Shown here in pieces: positions 17,075 to 25,110 of a stretch of DNA of 64,000 nucleotides. The stretch comes from Streptomyces hokutonensis (GTDB taxonomy: Bacteria; Actinomycetota; Actinomycetes; Streptomycetales; Streptomycetaceae): positions 1-64,000 of the forward strand of contig NZ_BARG01000004.1 of assembly GCF_000376565.1 (NCBI RefSeq), written 5' to 3'. Under the pieces are notes generated by a model that did no database searches, had not been told where the DNA came from, and saw only the letters and a list, made by a program, of their open reading frames with translations. The number at the start of each line of letters is the position of its first letter. The stretch's first letter is position 1. Both the position numbers and the translations under genes were made by a program.

Positions 17075-18228
17075 AGCGAGATCTCCGGGACGTCGAGACG
17101 GCGGCCCTCGGCGGACGACTTCAGGCCCAGCTCGGCGAGCTGGACGCCACGGGCGCCGGCCAGCAGGTCCCAGTGGTAGGGGGCGTCGGCGTAGACGTGG
17201 CGGAGGAACAGCTCCCACTGCGCCTTGAAGCCGTTGTCGAAGTCGGCGTTGTCGGGGACCTCCTGCCACTGGTCGCGGAAGACCTCGGTGGCGGGGATGT
17301 CGGGGTTCCAGACCGGCTTGGGGGTGGAACTGCGGTGCTGGGCACGGCAGTTGCGCAGGCCCGCGACCGCCGAGCCCTCCGTGCCGTCGACCTGGAACTC
17401 GACGAGCTCGTCACGGTTGACGCGGACGGCCCAGGAGGAGTTGATCTGGGCGATGGCACCGCTGTCGAGCTCGAAGATGCCGTAGGCGGCGTCGTCGGCG
17501 GTGGCGTCGTAGGGCTTGCCGTTCTCGTCCCAGCGCTGCGGGATGTGGGTGGTGGCGATGGCCTGGACGGACTTGACGCGGCCGAACAGCTCGTGGAGGA
17601 CGTACTCCCAGTGCGGGAACATGTCGACGACGATGCCGCCGCCGTCCTCGGCGCGGTAGTTCCACGAGGGGCGCTGGGCGCTCTGCCAGTCGCCCTCGAA
17701 GACCCAGTAGCCGAACTCGCCCCGGATCGACAGGATCCGGCCGAAGAAGCCGCCGTCGATGAGCCGCTTGAGCTTGAGCAGGCCCGGCAGGAACAGCTTG
17801 TCCTGGACGACGCCGTGCTTGATGCCGGCGGCGTCGGCGAGGCGGGCCAGCTCCAGGGCGCCGTCGAGACCGGTCGCGGTCGGCTTCTCGGTGTAGATGT
17901 GCTTGCCCGCGGCGATCGCCTTCTTGAGCGCCTCCTCGCGGGCGGAGGTGACCTGGGCGTCGAAGTAGATCTCGACGGTCGGGTCGGCGAGCACCGCGTC
18001 GACGTCCGTGGAGACGTTCTCGGGGTCGAGCCCGTGCTGCTCGGCAAGCGCCTTCAGCGCGTGCTCACGGCGGCCGACGAGGATCGGTTCCGGCCACAGC
18101 ACGGTTCCGTCGCCGAGGTCTAGACCACCCTGGTCCCGCAGTGCGAGGATCGAGCGGACGAGGTGCTGGCGGTAGCCCATGCGCCCGGTCACGCCGTTCA
18201 TGGCGATACGCACCGTCTTGCGTGTCAC
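17071..18228 (-). CDS. Gfo/Idh/MocA family sugar oxidoreductase
   Basis: A 385-residue NAD(P)-dependent dehydrogenase and the first gene of the leftward operon. The N-terminus has a Rossmann-type nucleotide site with Asn/Gly-rich start IAMNGVTGRMGYRQHLV. The catalytic-region motif YTEKPTATGLDGALELARLA (about residue 125) includes the family's EKP lysine. The C-terminal domain contains DMFPHWEYVLHELFG. The GTG at 18228 has GAAGGG 6 bases before it. It likely oxidises a sugar, inositol or derivative; the sequence does not say which. The promoter region carries a LacI-type operator at 18276. Confidence 0.92.
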   Translation of the reverse strand: MTRKTVRIAMNGVTGRMGYRQHLVRSILALRDQGGLDLGDGTVLWPEPILVGRREHALKALAEQHGLDPENVSTDVDAVLADPTVEIYFDAQVTSAREEALKKAIAAGKHIYTEKPTATGLDGALELARLADAAGIKHGVVQDKLFLPGLLKLKRLIDGGFFGRILSIRGEFGYWVFEGDWQSAQRPSWNYRAEDGGGIVVDMFPHWEYVLHELFGRVKSVQAIATTHIPQRWDENGKPYDATADDAAYGIFELDSGAIAQINSSWAVRVNRDELVEFQVDGTEGSAVAGLRNCRAQHRSSTPKPVWNPDIPATEVFRDQWQEVPDNADFDNGFKAQWELFLRHVYADAPYHWDLLAGARGVQLAELGLKSSAEGRRLDVPEISL

Positions 18229-18245
18229 GTGTTTCCCTTCGGCCT

Positions 18246-18289
18246 CGTACGTTTCCACGTACGTTCCAAGAATGCAGCAAGCGCTTTCT
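18246..18289. promoter_or_regulatory. LacI-type operator and repeats in the divergent sugar promoter
   Basis: AGCAAGCGCTTTCT at 18276-18289 contains the dyad AAGCGCTT, the classic core of LacI/GalR-family operators. It lies 48 bases before the dehydrogenase start and on the other side about 190 bases before the divergent LacI gene. Between it and the dehydrogenase are two near-identical direct repeats, CGTACGTTTCC (18246-18256) and CGTACGTTCC (18258-18267), 12 bases apart and of unknown meaning. The gap 18229-18481 holds both promoters. Confidence 0.65.
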
Positions 18290-18481
18290 ATATATGCAGA
18301 AGCTAGCCTTTGCACACAGGTCTGTACAAGACCGTGATGGGGTCGAGTTGTTCGAGGGGGCGAACGACAGGGGTGGATGGCCTTATCGTCTGCTCGGACG
18401 GGGGCTTCCTTTGAGCAGCCTATGTACAACGGCGTACGACAAGATGCGCGACCGAAGATGCGCGACCGGAGGACGAACGAC

Positions 18482-19528
18482 ATGACGGTGACCCTGGCGG
18501 ACGTGGCGGCCCGCGCCCAGGTCTCCCCCGCGACGGTGTCGCGCGTACTGAACGGCAACTACCCGGTCGCGGCCACCACGCGCGAGCGTGTGCTGCGGGC
18601 GGTCGACGAGCTGGACTACGTCCTCAACGGTCCCGCGAGCGCGCTCGCGGCGGCCACCTCCGACCTGGTCGGCATCCTGGTCAACGACATCGCCGACCCC
18701 TTCTTCGGGATCATGGCGAGCGCGATCCAGTCCGAGATCGGGGGGCCCGGCGGGCGTGCGGGCGGGGAGCGGCTGGCTGTGGTGTGCAACACAGGGGGCT
18801 CCCCGGAGCGTGAGCTGACCTACCTGACCCTGCTCCAGCGGCAGCGGGCGGCTGCCGTCGTCCTGACCGGCGGCGCCATGGAGAACGCGCCGCACGCGGC
18901 CGCCGTCGCGGCGAAGCTGCGGAAGCTCGGGGAGGCCGGGACGCGAGTGGTGCTGTGCGGGCGCCCGCCGGCGCCGGACACCGGGGCGTTCGCGCTGACC
19001 TTCGACAACCGCGGGGGCGGGCGGGAGCTGACCGAGCACCTGATCGGGCTCGGGCATCGACGGCTGGGCTATATCGCCGGGCCGGAGGAACGGACGACCA
19101 CCCGGCACCGGCTGGAGGGCCACCGCGAGGCGCTGGCCGCGCACGGCATCGCGGAGGACCCCCGCTGGACCGTGCACGGGCGCTACGACCGCCGGTCCGG
19201 CTACGAGGCGACCCTCGAACTCCTGCGCCGCGACCCGTCGTTGACGGCCGTGGTCGCGGCGAACGACTCCGTCGCGGTGGGCGCGTGCGCGGCCCTGCGC
19301 GAGTCCGGCCGCCGCATCCCGGACGACGTCTCGGTCGCCGGCTTCGACGATCTGCCGTTCAGCGTGGACGCGGTGCCTTCTCTTACGACGGTGCGGTTGC
19401 CGCTGTCGGAGGCGGGCGCGAGGGCCGGGCGGATCGCGATGGGGCGCGAGGAGCCGCCGCCGGGCGGGATCGCCACGGTTCGCGGGGAGTTGATGGTGCG
19501 GGGGTCTTCGGGGGTGCCTCGGAAGTAG
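18482..19528 (+). CDS. LacI-family regulator of the DUF993 sugar operon
   Basis: A 348-residue LacI/GalR regulator. The HTH is VTLADVAARAQVSPATVSRV with VLNGNYPVAATTRERVL, followed by the effector domain (LVGILVNDIADPFFGIMASA; HLIGLGHRRLGYIAGP; DVSVAGFDDLPFSVDAVPSL). GGAGG stands 9 bases before the ATG at 18482; in-frame starts upstream at 18458 and 18377 lack such a site. It diverges from the dehydrogenase-DUF993-isomerase operon and almost certainly controls it through the AAGCGCTT operator. Confidence 0.93.
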   Translation: MTVTLADVAARAQVSPATVSRVLNGNYPVAATTRERVLRAVDELDYVLNGPASALAAATSDLVGILVNDIADPFFGIMASAIQSEIGGPGGRAGGERLAVVCNTGGSPERELTYLTLLQRQRAAAVVLTGGAMENAPHAAAVAAKLRKLGEAGTRVVLCGRPPAPDTGAFALTFDNRGGGRELTEHLIGLGHRRLGYIAGPEERTTTRHRLEGHREALAAHGIAEDPRWTVHGRYDRRSGYEATLELLRRDPSLTAVVAANDSVAVGACAALRESGRRIPDDVSVAGFDDLPFSVDAVPSLTTVRLPLSEAGARAGRIAMGREEPPPGGIATVRGELMVRGSSGVPRK

Positions 19529-19571
19529 CGCGGCCGATCGCATTGTCAGTGCCTCCCCCTATCGTCCGGCC

Positions 19572-20387
19572 ATGGTCTTCCCACTGCCCGACGAACTGTC
19601 CCTGTCCTCCGGTCGCTTCGAGACCCGGGGGGAGGTGGAGGTCTGGTTCGCCGACGAACTGCCCGACGACATTGCGGAGTTGTGGCCGCGGCTGCTGGAG
19701 CGGGCCGAGGCCGGCGGGCTGTATCCGTTCATCTGCTGGCGGGACGACCCTTACCGGCCCGAGGACTTGAGCGAGGTCGACGCGGTCCGGCTCGACGCCG
19801 TGCTCGCGGCGGACTTCGACGAGTACCGGCGCCGACGGCTGCCGAGCTGGTCGAATCCGGTGTCGGACGAGGAGTGGGCGGCGAGCGTGCCGGAGGAGGT
19901 CCGGGAGTACGTCGCACCCTGGCCGCACGACCCGGGACCGCCCTTCGAGTCCTGGCCCGGGCTCGCGCCGGCCGAGCCGGCGAGCCGTACCGGACTGAGC
20001 CCCGCGGAGACCGCGGGGTGGGCCGTGGACCAGTTGCTCCGCACCGAGCCCTTCGTGGGCACCTGCCAGCTGGCGCTGGTGCCCGCCCGCCGTGGCGCCG
20101 ACGTGCCGGCGATCGTCGGGTGGTCGGCCGGGGGTCCCCTTCCGCTGCTGTGCGCGCTGCTGCGGAGCTGGGAGGAACGGTTCGGGGCCCGGGTCCTGTC
20201 CGGGTTCGGGGGCGCCCTGACCGTGTCGGTCGCCCGACCGCCCCAGGACCTCGCGCAGGCCGAACGGCTCGCCCTGGAGCATGTGCTGACCACCGCCGAC
20301 AACATCGTGGACGATCCGCCGACCCCGTTCCCGAAGTACGCGAACGAACTTCCGGGGCGGTATCTGTGGCGCCTCTGGTGGGACTAG
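19572..20387 (+). CDS. DUF4253 domain protein
   Basis: A 271-residue cytoplasmic protein. The C-terminal 110 residues match DUF4253: GTCQLALVPARRGADVPAIV, then LLRSWEERFGARVLSGFGGA, VSVARPPQDLAQAERLALEH, and a Trp-rich end LWRLWWD. The N-terminal part (about 1-140) is family-typical filler with many acidic residues. Function unknown; relatives are common in streptomycetes and near toxin or immunity genes in some genomes, but nothing of that kind is adjacent here. The ATG has no clear ribosome binding site. Confidence 0.8.
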   Translation: MVFPLPDELSLSSGRFETRGEVEVWFADELPDDIAELWPRLLERAEAGGLYPFICWRDDPYRPEDLSEVDAVRLDAVLAADFDEYRRRRLPSWSNPVSDEEWAASVPEEVREYVAPWPHDPGPPFESWPGLAPAEPASRTGLSPAETAGWAVDQLLRTEPFVGTCQLALVPARRGADVPAIVGWSAGGPLPLLCALLRSWEERFGARVLSGFGGALTVSVARPPQDLAQAERLALEHVLTTADNIVDDPPTPFPKYANELPGRYLWRLWWD

Positions 20388-20437
20388 CCCGTTGCCTTGC
20401 CCACCCCGGAGGACTACCGTCGGAACCGCAATACCTC

Positions 20438-20448
20438 TGACTGAGTCA
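20438..20448. promoter_or_regulatory. Possible operator of the MarR-GNAT gene
   Basis: TGACTGAGTCA is a perfect 11-base palindrome (TGACT, G, AGTCA) located 31 bases before the ATG of a MarR-family gene. MarR proteins usually autoregulate through short palindromes at this distance. The half site is only 5 bases, so chance is possible. Confidence 0.4.
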
Positions 20449-20478
20449 ACTACCCTGAGCGAGCACCGGGGACTGATC

Positions 20479-21414
20479 ATGACCGTCCAGGACATCCGTG
20501 CCTTCAACCGCTTCTACACGAACGTCATCGGCGCCCTCGACTACAGCCGCCACCTCTACGCCCCCTTCACCCTCACCGAGTCCCGCGTCCTGTACGAACT
20601 CGCGCACTCCCCGCACACGGACGCGGCCGACCTCCGTTCCGAACTGTCCCTGGACGCCGGGTACTTGAGCCGGATCCTGAACCGGTTCGAGCAGGACGGG
20701 CTGATCGAGCGGGCGCCCTCGCGGCGGGATCCGCGGCGGCGGCAGATCACGCTCACCGCGCGCGGGCGGGAGACCGCCGACCTGCTGGCCGAGCGGGCGG
20801 ACGAATCCGTCGGCGCGCTGCTCGCGACCGTGCCGGCCGCCGACCGGCCCCGGCTCTCCGAGGCGCTGCACACCGTACGCACCCTCCTGTCGGACGAGCC
20901 TCGACCCACCCGGCCCGAGGATGTCGTGCTGCGGGAGCCCGGGCCCGGTGACCTGGGGTGGATCGTGCAGCGCAACGCGGCGCTGTATGCCGCCGAGTAC
21001 GACTTCAACGCCGACTACGAGGGGCTCGTGGCACGGATCGTCGCCGACTTCGCCGAAGACCACGACCCGCATCTGGAGCGGGTGTGGATCGCCGAGCTCG
21101 ACGGGCGGCCGGTCGGGTGTGTGATGTGCGTGCGGGACGACGCCCCGGGGGCCGCGCGGCTGCGGCTGCTGCTCGTCGAGCCGGATGCCCGAGGGCTTCG
21201 CATCGGGGACCAACTGGTCTCCGCGGTGGTCGAGTTCGCGCGCGGTGTCGGTTACCGCGACCTCGTGCTGTGGACCAACGACATCCTCGGCGCCGCCCGC
21301 CGCATCTACCAGCGGCACGGTTTCGTCCTGGTCGCCGAGAAACCCCACCGCTCCTTCGGCCAGGACCTCGTCGGCCAGGACTGGCGCCTCGACCTGCACG
21401 GAACCGGAGAGTGA
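20479..21414 (+). CDS. MarR-family regulator fused to GNAT acetyltransferase
   Basis: A 311-residue two-domain protein. Residues about 1-145 are a MarR winged helix (FTLTESRVLYELAHSPHTDA; LSLDAGYLSRILNRFEQDGL; RRQITLTARG). Residues about 155-311 are a GNAT domain with the acetyl-CoA loop LRLLLVEPDARGLRIGDQLV and the C-terminal YQRHGFVLVAEKPHRSFGQD. Such fusions are widespread in actinobacteria; their acetyl acceptor and DNA target are mostly unknown. The ATG at 20479 fits the usual N-terminus MTVQDIRAFNRFY. The 17-base gap to the isomerase gene suggests co-transcription. Confidence 0.9.
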   Translation: MTVQDIRAFNRFYTNVIGALDYSRHLYAPFTLTESRVLYELAHSPHTDAADLRSELSLDAGYLSRILNRFEQDGLIERAPSRRDPRRRQITLTARGRETADLLAERADESVGALLATVPAADRPRLSEALHTVRTLLSDEPRPTRPEDVVLREPGPGDLGWIVQRNAALYAAEYDFNADYEGLVARIVADFAEDHDPHLERVWIAELDGRPVGCVMCVRDDAPGAARLRLLLVEPDARGLRIGDQLVSAVVEFARGVGYRDLVLWTNDILGAARRIYQRHGFVLVAEKPHRSFGQDLVGQDWRLDLHGTGE

Positions 21415-21431
21415 CGAGTAGGGTCGTGACC

Positions 21432-22232
21432 ATGAAGCTCGCCTTCTCCACCCTCGGTGTCCCCGGGCTCCCCGTGGCCGACGTGCTGCACCTCGCCGTC
21501 ACCCACGGCTACCACGGCGTGGAACTGCGCGCACATCCGGAGGAGCCCGTGCACCCCGGCCTCGACGCCGCCCAACGGGCCGACGTGGCCGCCGAGTTCA
21601 AGGCCGCCGGGGTCGAAGTCCTGGGCCTCGCCGGGTACGCACGCGTGGCCGCACCGGGCGACGACGCCCCCGTACTCACGGAGATCCGCGAACTCCTGGA
21701 ACTGGCCCGGGACTTGGGAGCTCCGTTCGTACGGGTGTTTCCCGGCGGCAGCAGTGAGCGGCCTCCCGAGGAAGCCGACGCGACCGCCGCGCGACGGCTC
21801 GGCACGGCGGCGGAGTGGGGCGCCGACCTCGGCGTACGGATCCTGCTGGAGACCCACGACTCGCACCGCACCGGCGCCGACGCACTCCGCGTGCTCGGCC
21901 CGGTCGGACACCGGCAGGTGGGCGCCCTGTGGGACGTCATGCACACCTGGCTGGGCGGCGAGCAGCCGGCGGAGACGCTCGCCGCACTGGGCCCGTACCT
22001 CGGATACGTCCAGGTCAAAGACATCGCGTCCCCCGACGACACCACCCCGCTCCCCCTCGGCGCGGGCGTCCTCCCCCTCGCCGAGTGCGTGGAACTCCTG
22101 ACCCGCCACGACTGGGACGGCTGGCTGTGCTGGGAGTACGAGAAGCGCTGGTACGAGACCGCCGCCCCGCTGCCTGAACTGCTGGCCGCCGGTCAGCACC
22201 ATCTGGCGCGGCTGCTCAACGACTCGGCGTAG
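21432..22232 (+). CDS. Sugar phosphate isomerase/epimerase
   Basis: A 266-residue xylose isomerase-like TIM-barrel protein: HLAVTHGYHGVELRAHPEEP, LGVRILLETHDSHRTG, VGALWDVMHTWLGGEQPAET, GYVQVKDI, and GWLCWEYEKRW. The Glu-Asp-His-Glu metal ligands of the fold can be placed on these strands. It is not close by eye to the isomerase at 15087. ATG 21432 is used; a GTG at 21426 is possible. It follows the MarR-GNAT gene closely, so both may form one unit. Substrate unknown. Confidence 0.87.
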   Translation: MKLAFSTLGVPGLPVADVLHLAVTHGYHGVELRAHPEEPVHPGLDAAQRADVAAEFKAAGVEVLGLAGYARVAAPGDDAPVLTEIRELLELARDLGAPFVRVFPGGSSERPPEEADATAARRLGTAAEWGADLGVRILLETHDSHRTGADALRVLGPVGHRQVGALWDVMHTWLGGEQPAETLAALGPYLGYVQVKDIASPDDTTPLPLGAGVLPLAECVELLTRHDWDGWLCWEYEKRWYETAAPLPELLAAGQHHLARLLNDSA

Positions 22233-22254
22233 GCTCGACCCGCGATTTCCAAGT

Positions 22255-22824
22255 TCATCGAGCCGTGAGCCGCGCCGTCCCGTCCAGGCACCACTCCAGT
22301 ACCGCCGGCCAGGACCCGTACCCCGCGTCCAGGTCCAGGTGACCCGCGCCCGGGATGATCTCGGTGGGGATGCCGAGCGGGTCGCCGAAGATCGTGCGGG
22401 CGCCTTCCGGGCAGTACGGGTCGTCGTCGCCGGCGACCAGCCGGGTGGCTCCGGGGAGCGTCAACTCACCGGTGGGCGGCGCGAATTCGGCGATCTCGGG
22501 ATGCTGTACGACGACGGACGCGGACGGCGGTGCGACGAGCAGTACCCGGTCCGCGTCACCGTCCCGGACCACCCCGCGGTCGACGGCGTGCAGCCACAGC
22601 AGGGCGGAGGCGCTGTGCGCGAGGACGACCCGCGGTCCGTCGATACCGTCGAGATGGCGGCGCAGCTCCCCGAGCCACACCTCCAGGTCGGGGTCGTCGA
22701 CATCGGGCAGCTGGGGATATGTCACCTGGTGGCCGAGCGTGCGGAGCCGGTCGGCGAGCCAGTGCTGCCAGTGACCTTCGGGGCGGTGGTTCTGCCAGCC
22801 GTGCAGGATGAGACAGGCGGTCAT
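22255..22824 (-). CDS. RBBP9/YdeN-type alpha/beta hydrolase
   Basis: A 189-residue single-domain serine hydrolase of the RBBP9/YdeN family. It shows the oxyanion region [20 protein letters not shown], the nucleophile elbow [16 protein letters not shown] (Ser in HSAS instead of the classic GxSxG), the acid in [11 protein letters not shown], and the catalytic His in [15 protein letters not shown]. The ATG at 22824 overlaps the GNAT stop (ATGA). It is third and last in the aroA-GNAT-hydrolase operon and converges with the isomerase gene 22 bases away. Substrate unknown. Confidence 0.9.
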   Translation of the reverse strand: MTACLILHGWQNHRPEGHWQHWLADRLRTLGHQVTYPQLPDVDDPDLEVWLGELRRHLDGIDGPRVVLAHSASALLWLHAVDRGVVRDGDADRVLLVAPPSASVVVQHPEIAEFAPPTGELTLPGATRLVAGDDDPYCPEGARTIFGDPLGIPTEIIPGAGHLDLDAGYGSWPAVLEWCLDGTARLTAR

Positions 22825-23438
22825 GACGTGGACACCCTTTCCTCCAGCCGCACCCGGCACTCCGCCCACTCCTCCGCCGTGATCGAGTAGATCGCGGAGT
22901 CCCGCAGCCGGCCCTCCTCGCCGGGCGCCCAGGAGCGGGACCAGTTGCGCAGGACGCCCTCGAAGCGGGCGCCGACGCGCTGGATCGCGGCGCGGGAGCG
23001 GTCGTTGCGGGCGTCCGTCTTGAGGTCGACCCGGGAGACGTGCCACTCCTCGAAGGCGTGCCGGAACAGCAGGAGTTTGGCCTCCGTGTTGATGCCGGTG
23101 CCCTGCGCCGAACGCGCCAGCCAGGTGAACCCGACCTCGACGGCGTCGAGTTGATCGTCCGTCAGCCAGGACCGGGGCTCCCAGTAGGCCGTGGCGCCGA
23201 CCGCCCGCCCGGTCGCCGTCGAGATCTGGGCGTACGGCGCGAGCATGCCCGTGGCCGCGCGGGCCAGCTGGGCATCGATGTACGCGCCGACCTGGTCCGC
23301 CCGAGGCACCCAGGTGAACGCGTACGACCCCCGGTCCTCCTCCGCCGCCACCGCCAGCTCGGCCGCGTGCCGGTGGTCGAGCGGCTCCAGCCGCACCAGC
23401 TCACCCGTCAGGACCGGTGCCTTCAGTTCGAACCCCAC
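22821..23438 (-). CDS. GNAT family N-acetyltransferase (RimJ/RimL-like)
   Basis: A 205-residue acetyltransferase of the RimJ/RimL type: [20 protein letters not shown] at the start, then [20 protein letters not shown] with the acetyl-CoA-binding loop, and [20 protein letters not shown]. The usual Q/RxxGxG/A segment is present as AQGTGI. The GTG at 23438 has GAGGGG 6 bases before it and starts 10 bases after the aroA stop, so the genes are one transcript. Acceptor unknown; relatives acetylate protein N-termini or small amines. Confidence 0.9.
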   Translation of the reverse strand: MGFELKAPVLTGELVRLEPLDHRHAAELAVAAEEDRGSYAFTWVPRADQVGAYIDAQLARAATGMLAPYAQISTATGRAVGATAYWEPRSWLTDDQLDAVEVGFTWLARSAQGTGINTEAKLLLFRHAFEEWHVSRVDLKTDARNDRSRAAIQRVGARFEGVLRNWSRSWAPGEEGRLRDSAIYSITAEEWAECRVRLEERVSTS

Positions 23439-23448
23439 ACTGATCCCC

Positions 23449-24690
23449 TCATGCCGGCAACTGCCCCCGCAGCGCGGCGAACGCCTCGTGGAAACCCGGG
23501 AAAGTCTTGCGTACGCACCCCGGGTCGTCGAACGAAATACCCGGCACCCGCAACCCGGTCACCGCGAAGGACATGACGACGCGATGGTCGCCGTAGGACT
23601 TGATCTCCGCGCCGACGGGAGCCTCCGCACCCGGCCGGATCTCGATCCAGTCGTCCCCCGTCGCCACCTCCACGCCCAGCCGCCGGAGGTTCTCCGCGCA
23701 CGCCTCCAGGCGGTCGCACTCCTTGACGCGGGTGTTGCCGACGTCCTCGATGCGGACCGGTCCCGAGGCGAAGGGGGCGATGGCGGCCAGGGTCGGCATG
23801 GTGTCCGAGATGTCCCGCATGTTGACCGTGAGGCCGCGCAGTTCGCCGGTGCCGCGCACCCGGGTGCCGTGCGCGTCGGTCGTCACCTCCGCGCCCATGC
23901 GGCGCAGTACGTCGACGAAGCCCAGGTCGCCCTGGAGCGCGCCGGTGCCGAGTCCGGGGACGGTGACCTCGCCGCCGGTCACGGCCGCCGCCGCGAAGAA
24001 GTAGCTCGCGGTGGAGGCGTCGGGCTCGATGTCGTAGGTGGTCGCGGTGTAGCCGCCCGCCGGGACGACGTAGACCGTGCCCTCCCTGCGCACCTCCACC
24101 CCGAACGCCCGCATCATCGCGACGGTGATCTCGACGTACGGCGCGGAGACCAGGTCCGTGACCCTGATCCGCAGGCCCTTCCTGGTCAGCGGGCCGAGCA
24201 GGAGCAGGGCGGTGAGGTACTGCGAGGACTGGCCGGCGTCGAGCACCACCTCGCCGCCCTCGACACCGGACGCCTCGATGCGCAGCGGGTGGTGGCCCTC
24301 GGCCTCCTCGTGCCGCAGGTCCACGCCCAGGTCGCGGAGCGCCTTGCTCAAAGGACCCAGTGGACGCCTGCGCATCTGCGCGGACGCGTCGAAGCGGAAG
24401 CTGCCGCGGCCGGCCGCCGCCAGGGTGGGCAGGAAGCGGGCCGTGGTCGCGCCGTCCCGGCAGTACACGTCGGCCTCGGCGACCGCCGGCCCCTGCGGGC
24501 GGCCGTCGATCTGCCAGACGTCGGGGGTCCTGCCGACCCGGTAGCCGAGCCGGGTAAGGCCCTCCGCGAAGCCCTCGGTGTCGTCCGAGCGGAGCGGACG
24601 CCGGAGGGTGGTGACGCCGTCGGCCGCGGCGGCCAGGAAGAGCGCGCGGGCGGTGACGGACTTGGAACCGGGAATGTCGACTACGGTCAT
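23449..24690 (-). CDS. aroA: 3-phosphoshikimate 1-carboxyvinyltransferase (EPSP synthase)
   Basis: Transfers enolpyruvate from PEP to shikimate-3-phosphate in aromatic amino acid synthesis. The 413-residue protein from ATG 24690 has the N-terminal phosphate-binding motif [20 protein letters not shown], the PEP-site region [40 protein letters not shown] with the catalytic Asp, and the C-terminal [16 protein letters not shown]. It is slightly shorter than typical. Its operon partners, a GNAT and an esterase-like hydrolase, are not shikimate genes, so it could be a second EPSP synthase or a specialised enolpyruvyl transferase. A farther upstream in-frame start at 24762 is less likely. Confidence 0.9.
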   Translation of the reverse strand: MTVVDIPGSKSVTARALFLAAAADGVTTLRRPLRSDDTEGFAEGLTRLGYRVGRTPDVWQIDGRPQGPAVAEADVYCRDGATTARFLPTLAAAGRGSFRFDASAQMRRRPLGPLSKALRDLGVDLRHEEAEGHHPLRIEASGVEGGEVVLDAGQSSQYLTALLLLGPLTRKGLRIRVTDLVSAPYVEITVAMMRAFGVEVRREGTVYVVPAGGYTATTYDIEPDASTASYFFAAAAVTGGEVTVPGLGTGALQGDLGFVDVLRRMGAEVTTDAHGTRVRGTGELRGLTVNMRDISDTMPTLAAIAPFASGPVRIEDVGNTRVKECDRLEACAENLRRLGVEVATGDDWIEIRPGAEAPVGAEIKSYGDHRVVMSFAVTGLRVPGISFDDPGCVRKTFPGFHEAFAALRGQLPA

Positions 24691-24871
24691 GCCCTCATGA
24701 TCGGTCCGTGGCCGCCCGCCGCGCCGGGACGTCCACGGGATGGACGACCTCCGTTCGCCCACGCGTACCTGTGCGTGACCACATCCGTCCCGTTGTGCAC
24801 GGGTTCACCAACTTCCGGGAATCGGCCCCCGGACGGGAACCCGGGCCCGTTCGACTCCGTCCAACCGGCAT

Positions 24872-24961
24872 GCTGCCGGATGAGTCTCCGCGGTACGGCG
24901 TCGGCCTCGCTGCTGGCTGCGAACGCTGACCAACCCTCTCCTCCGTACCGCGGCCGGCAGC
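24872..24961. repeat. Long bulged inverted repeat upstream of the glycosidase
   Basis: Two collinear perfect arms pair: GCTGCCGG (24872-24879) with CCGGCAGC (24954-24961), and CCGCGGTACGG (24888-24898) with CCGTACCGCGG (24943-24953). The left arms are separated by an 8-base bulge; the inner loop is 44 bases. The 19 paired positions would form a very stable RNA or cruciform. It lies in the 420-base gap 24691-25110, upstream of the probable glycosidase promoter, and on the other strand upstream of aroA. A terminator-like insulator, an aroA leader element or an attenuator are all possible. Confidence 0.6.
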
Positions 24962-25032
24962 AAGCCGTCATCGGCGCGCCCCCCTCCAACTGCGCCGATG
25001 GCGGCCCCTCCTCGGGTTTACTGTGCGCTCCC

Positions 25033-25080
25033 TTGACTGGCAGAAACTTCCCGGATACTGCTGAAAGCTCGGAAGTTTCC
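25033..25080 (+). promoter_or_regulatory. Glycosidase promoter with twin GGAAACTTCC operator
   Basis: TTGACT at 25033-25038 is a good -35; GATACT at 25054-25059 (15-base spacing) or TACTGC at 25056 (17-base spacing) could be the -10. GAAACTTCC (25043-25051) lies between them and its exact complement GGAAGTTTC (25071-25079) lies at the expected start site. Each arm is itself close to the palindrome GGAA-NN-TTCC. A repressor bound here would block the promoter. It does not match the DasR consensus. The regulator is not in the window as far as I can tell. Confidence 0.55.
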
Positions 25081-25110
25081 TTCATCGGATCACCTCCCGA
25101 AGGAGCGCAC

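Noticed and set aside
18276..18289. CcpA/cre-type catabolite site
   Set aside because: The AAGCGCTT core looks like a cre site, but Streptomyces has no CcpA; the adjacent LacI regulator explains it.
25033..25080. DasR site at the glycosidase promoter
   Set aside because: The arms are GAAACTTCC and its complement, not the ACTGGTCTAGACCAGT-like DasR consensus.
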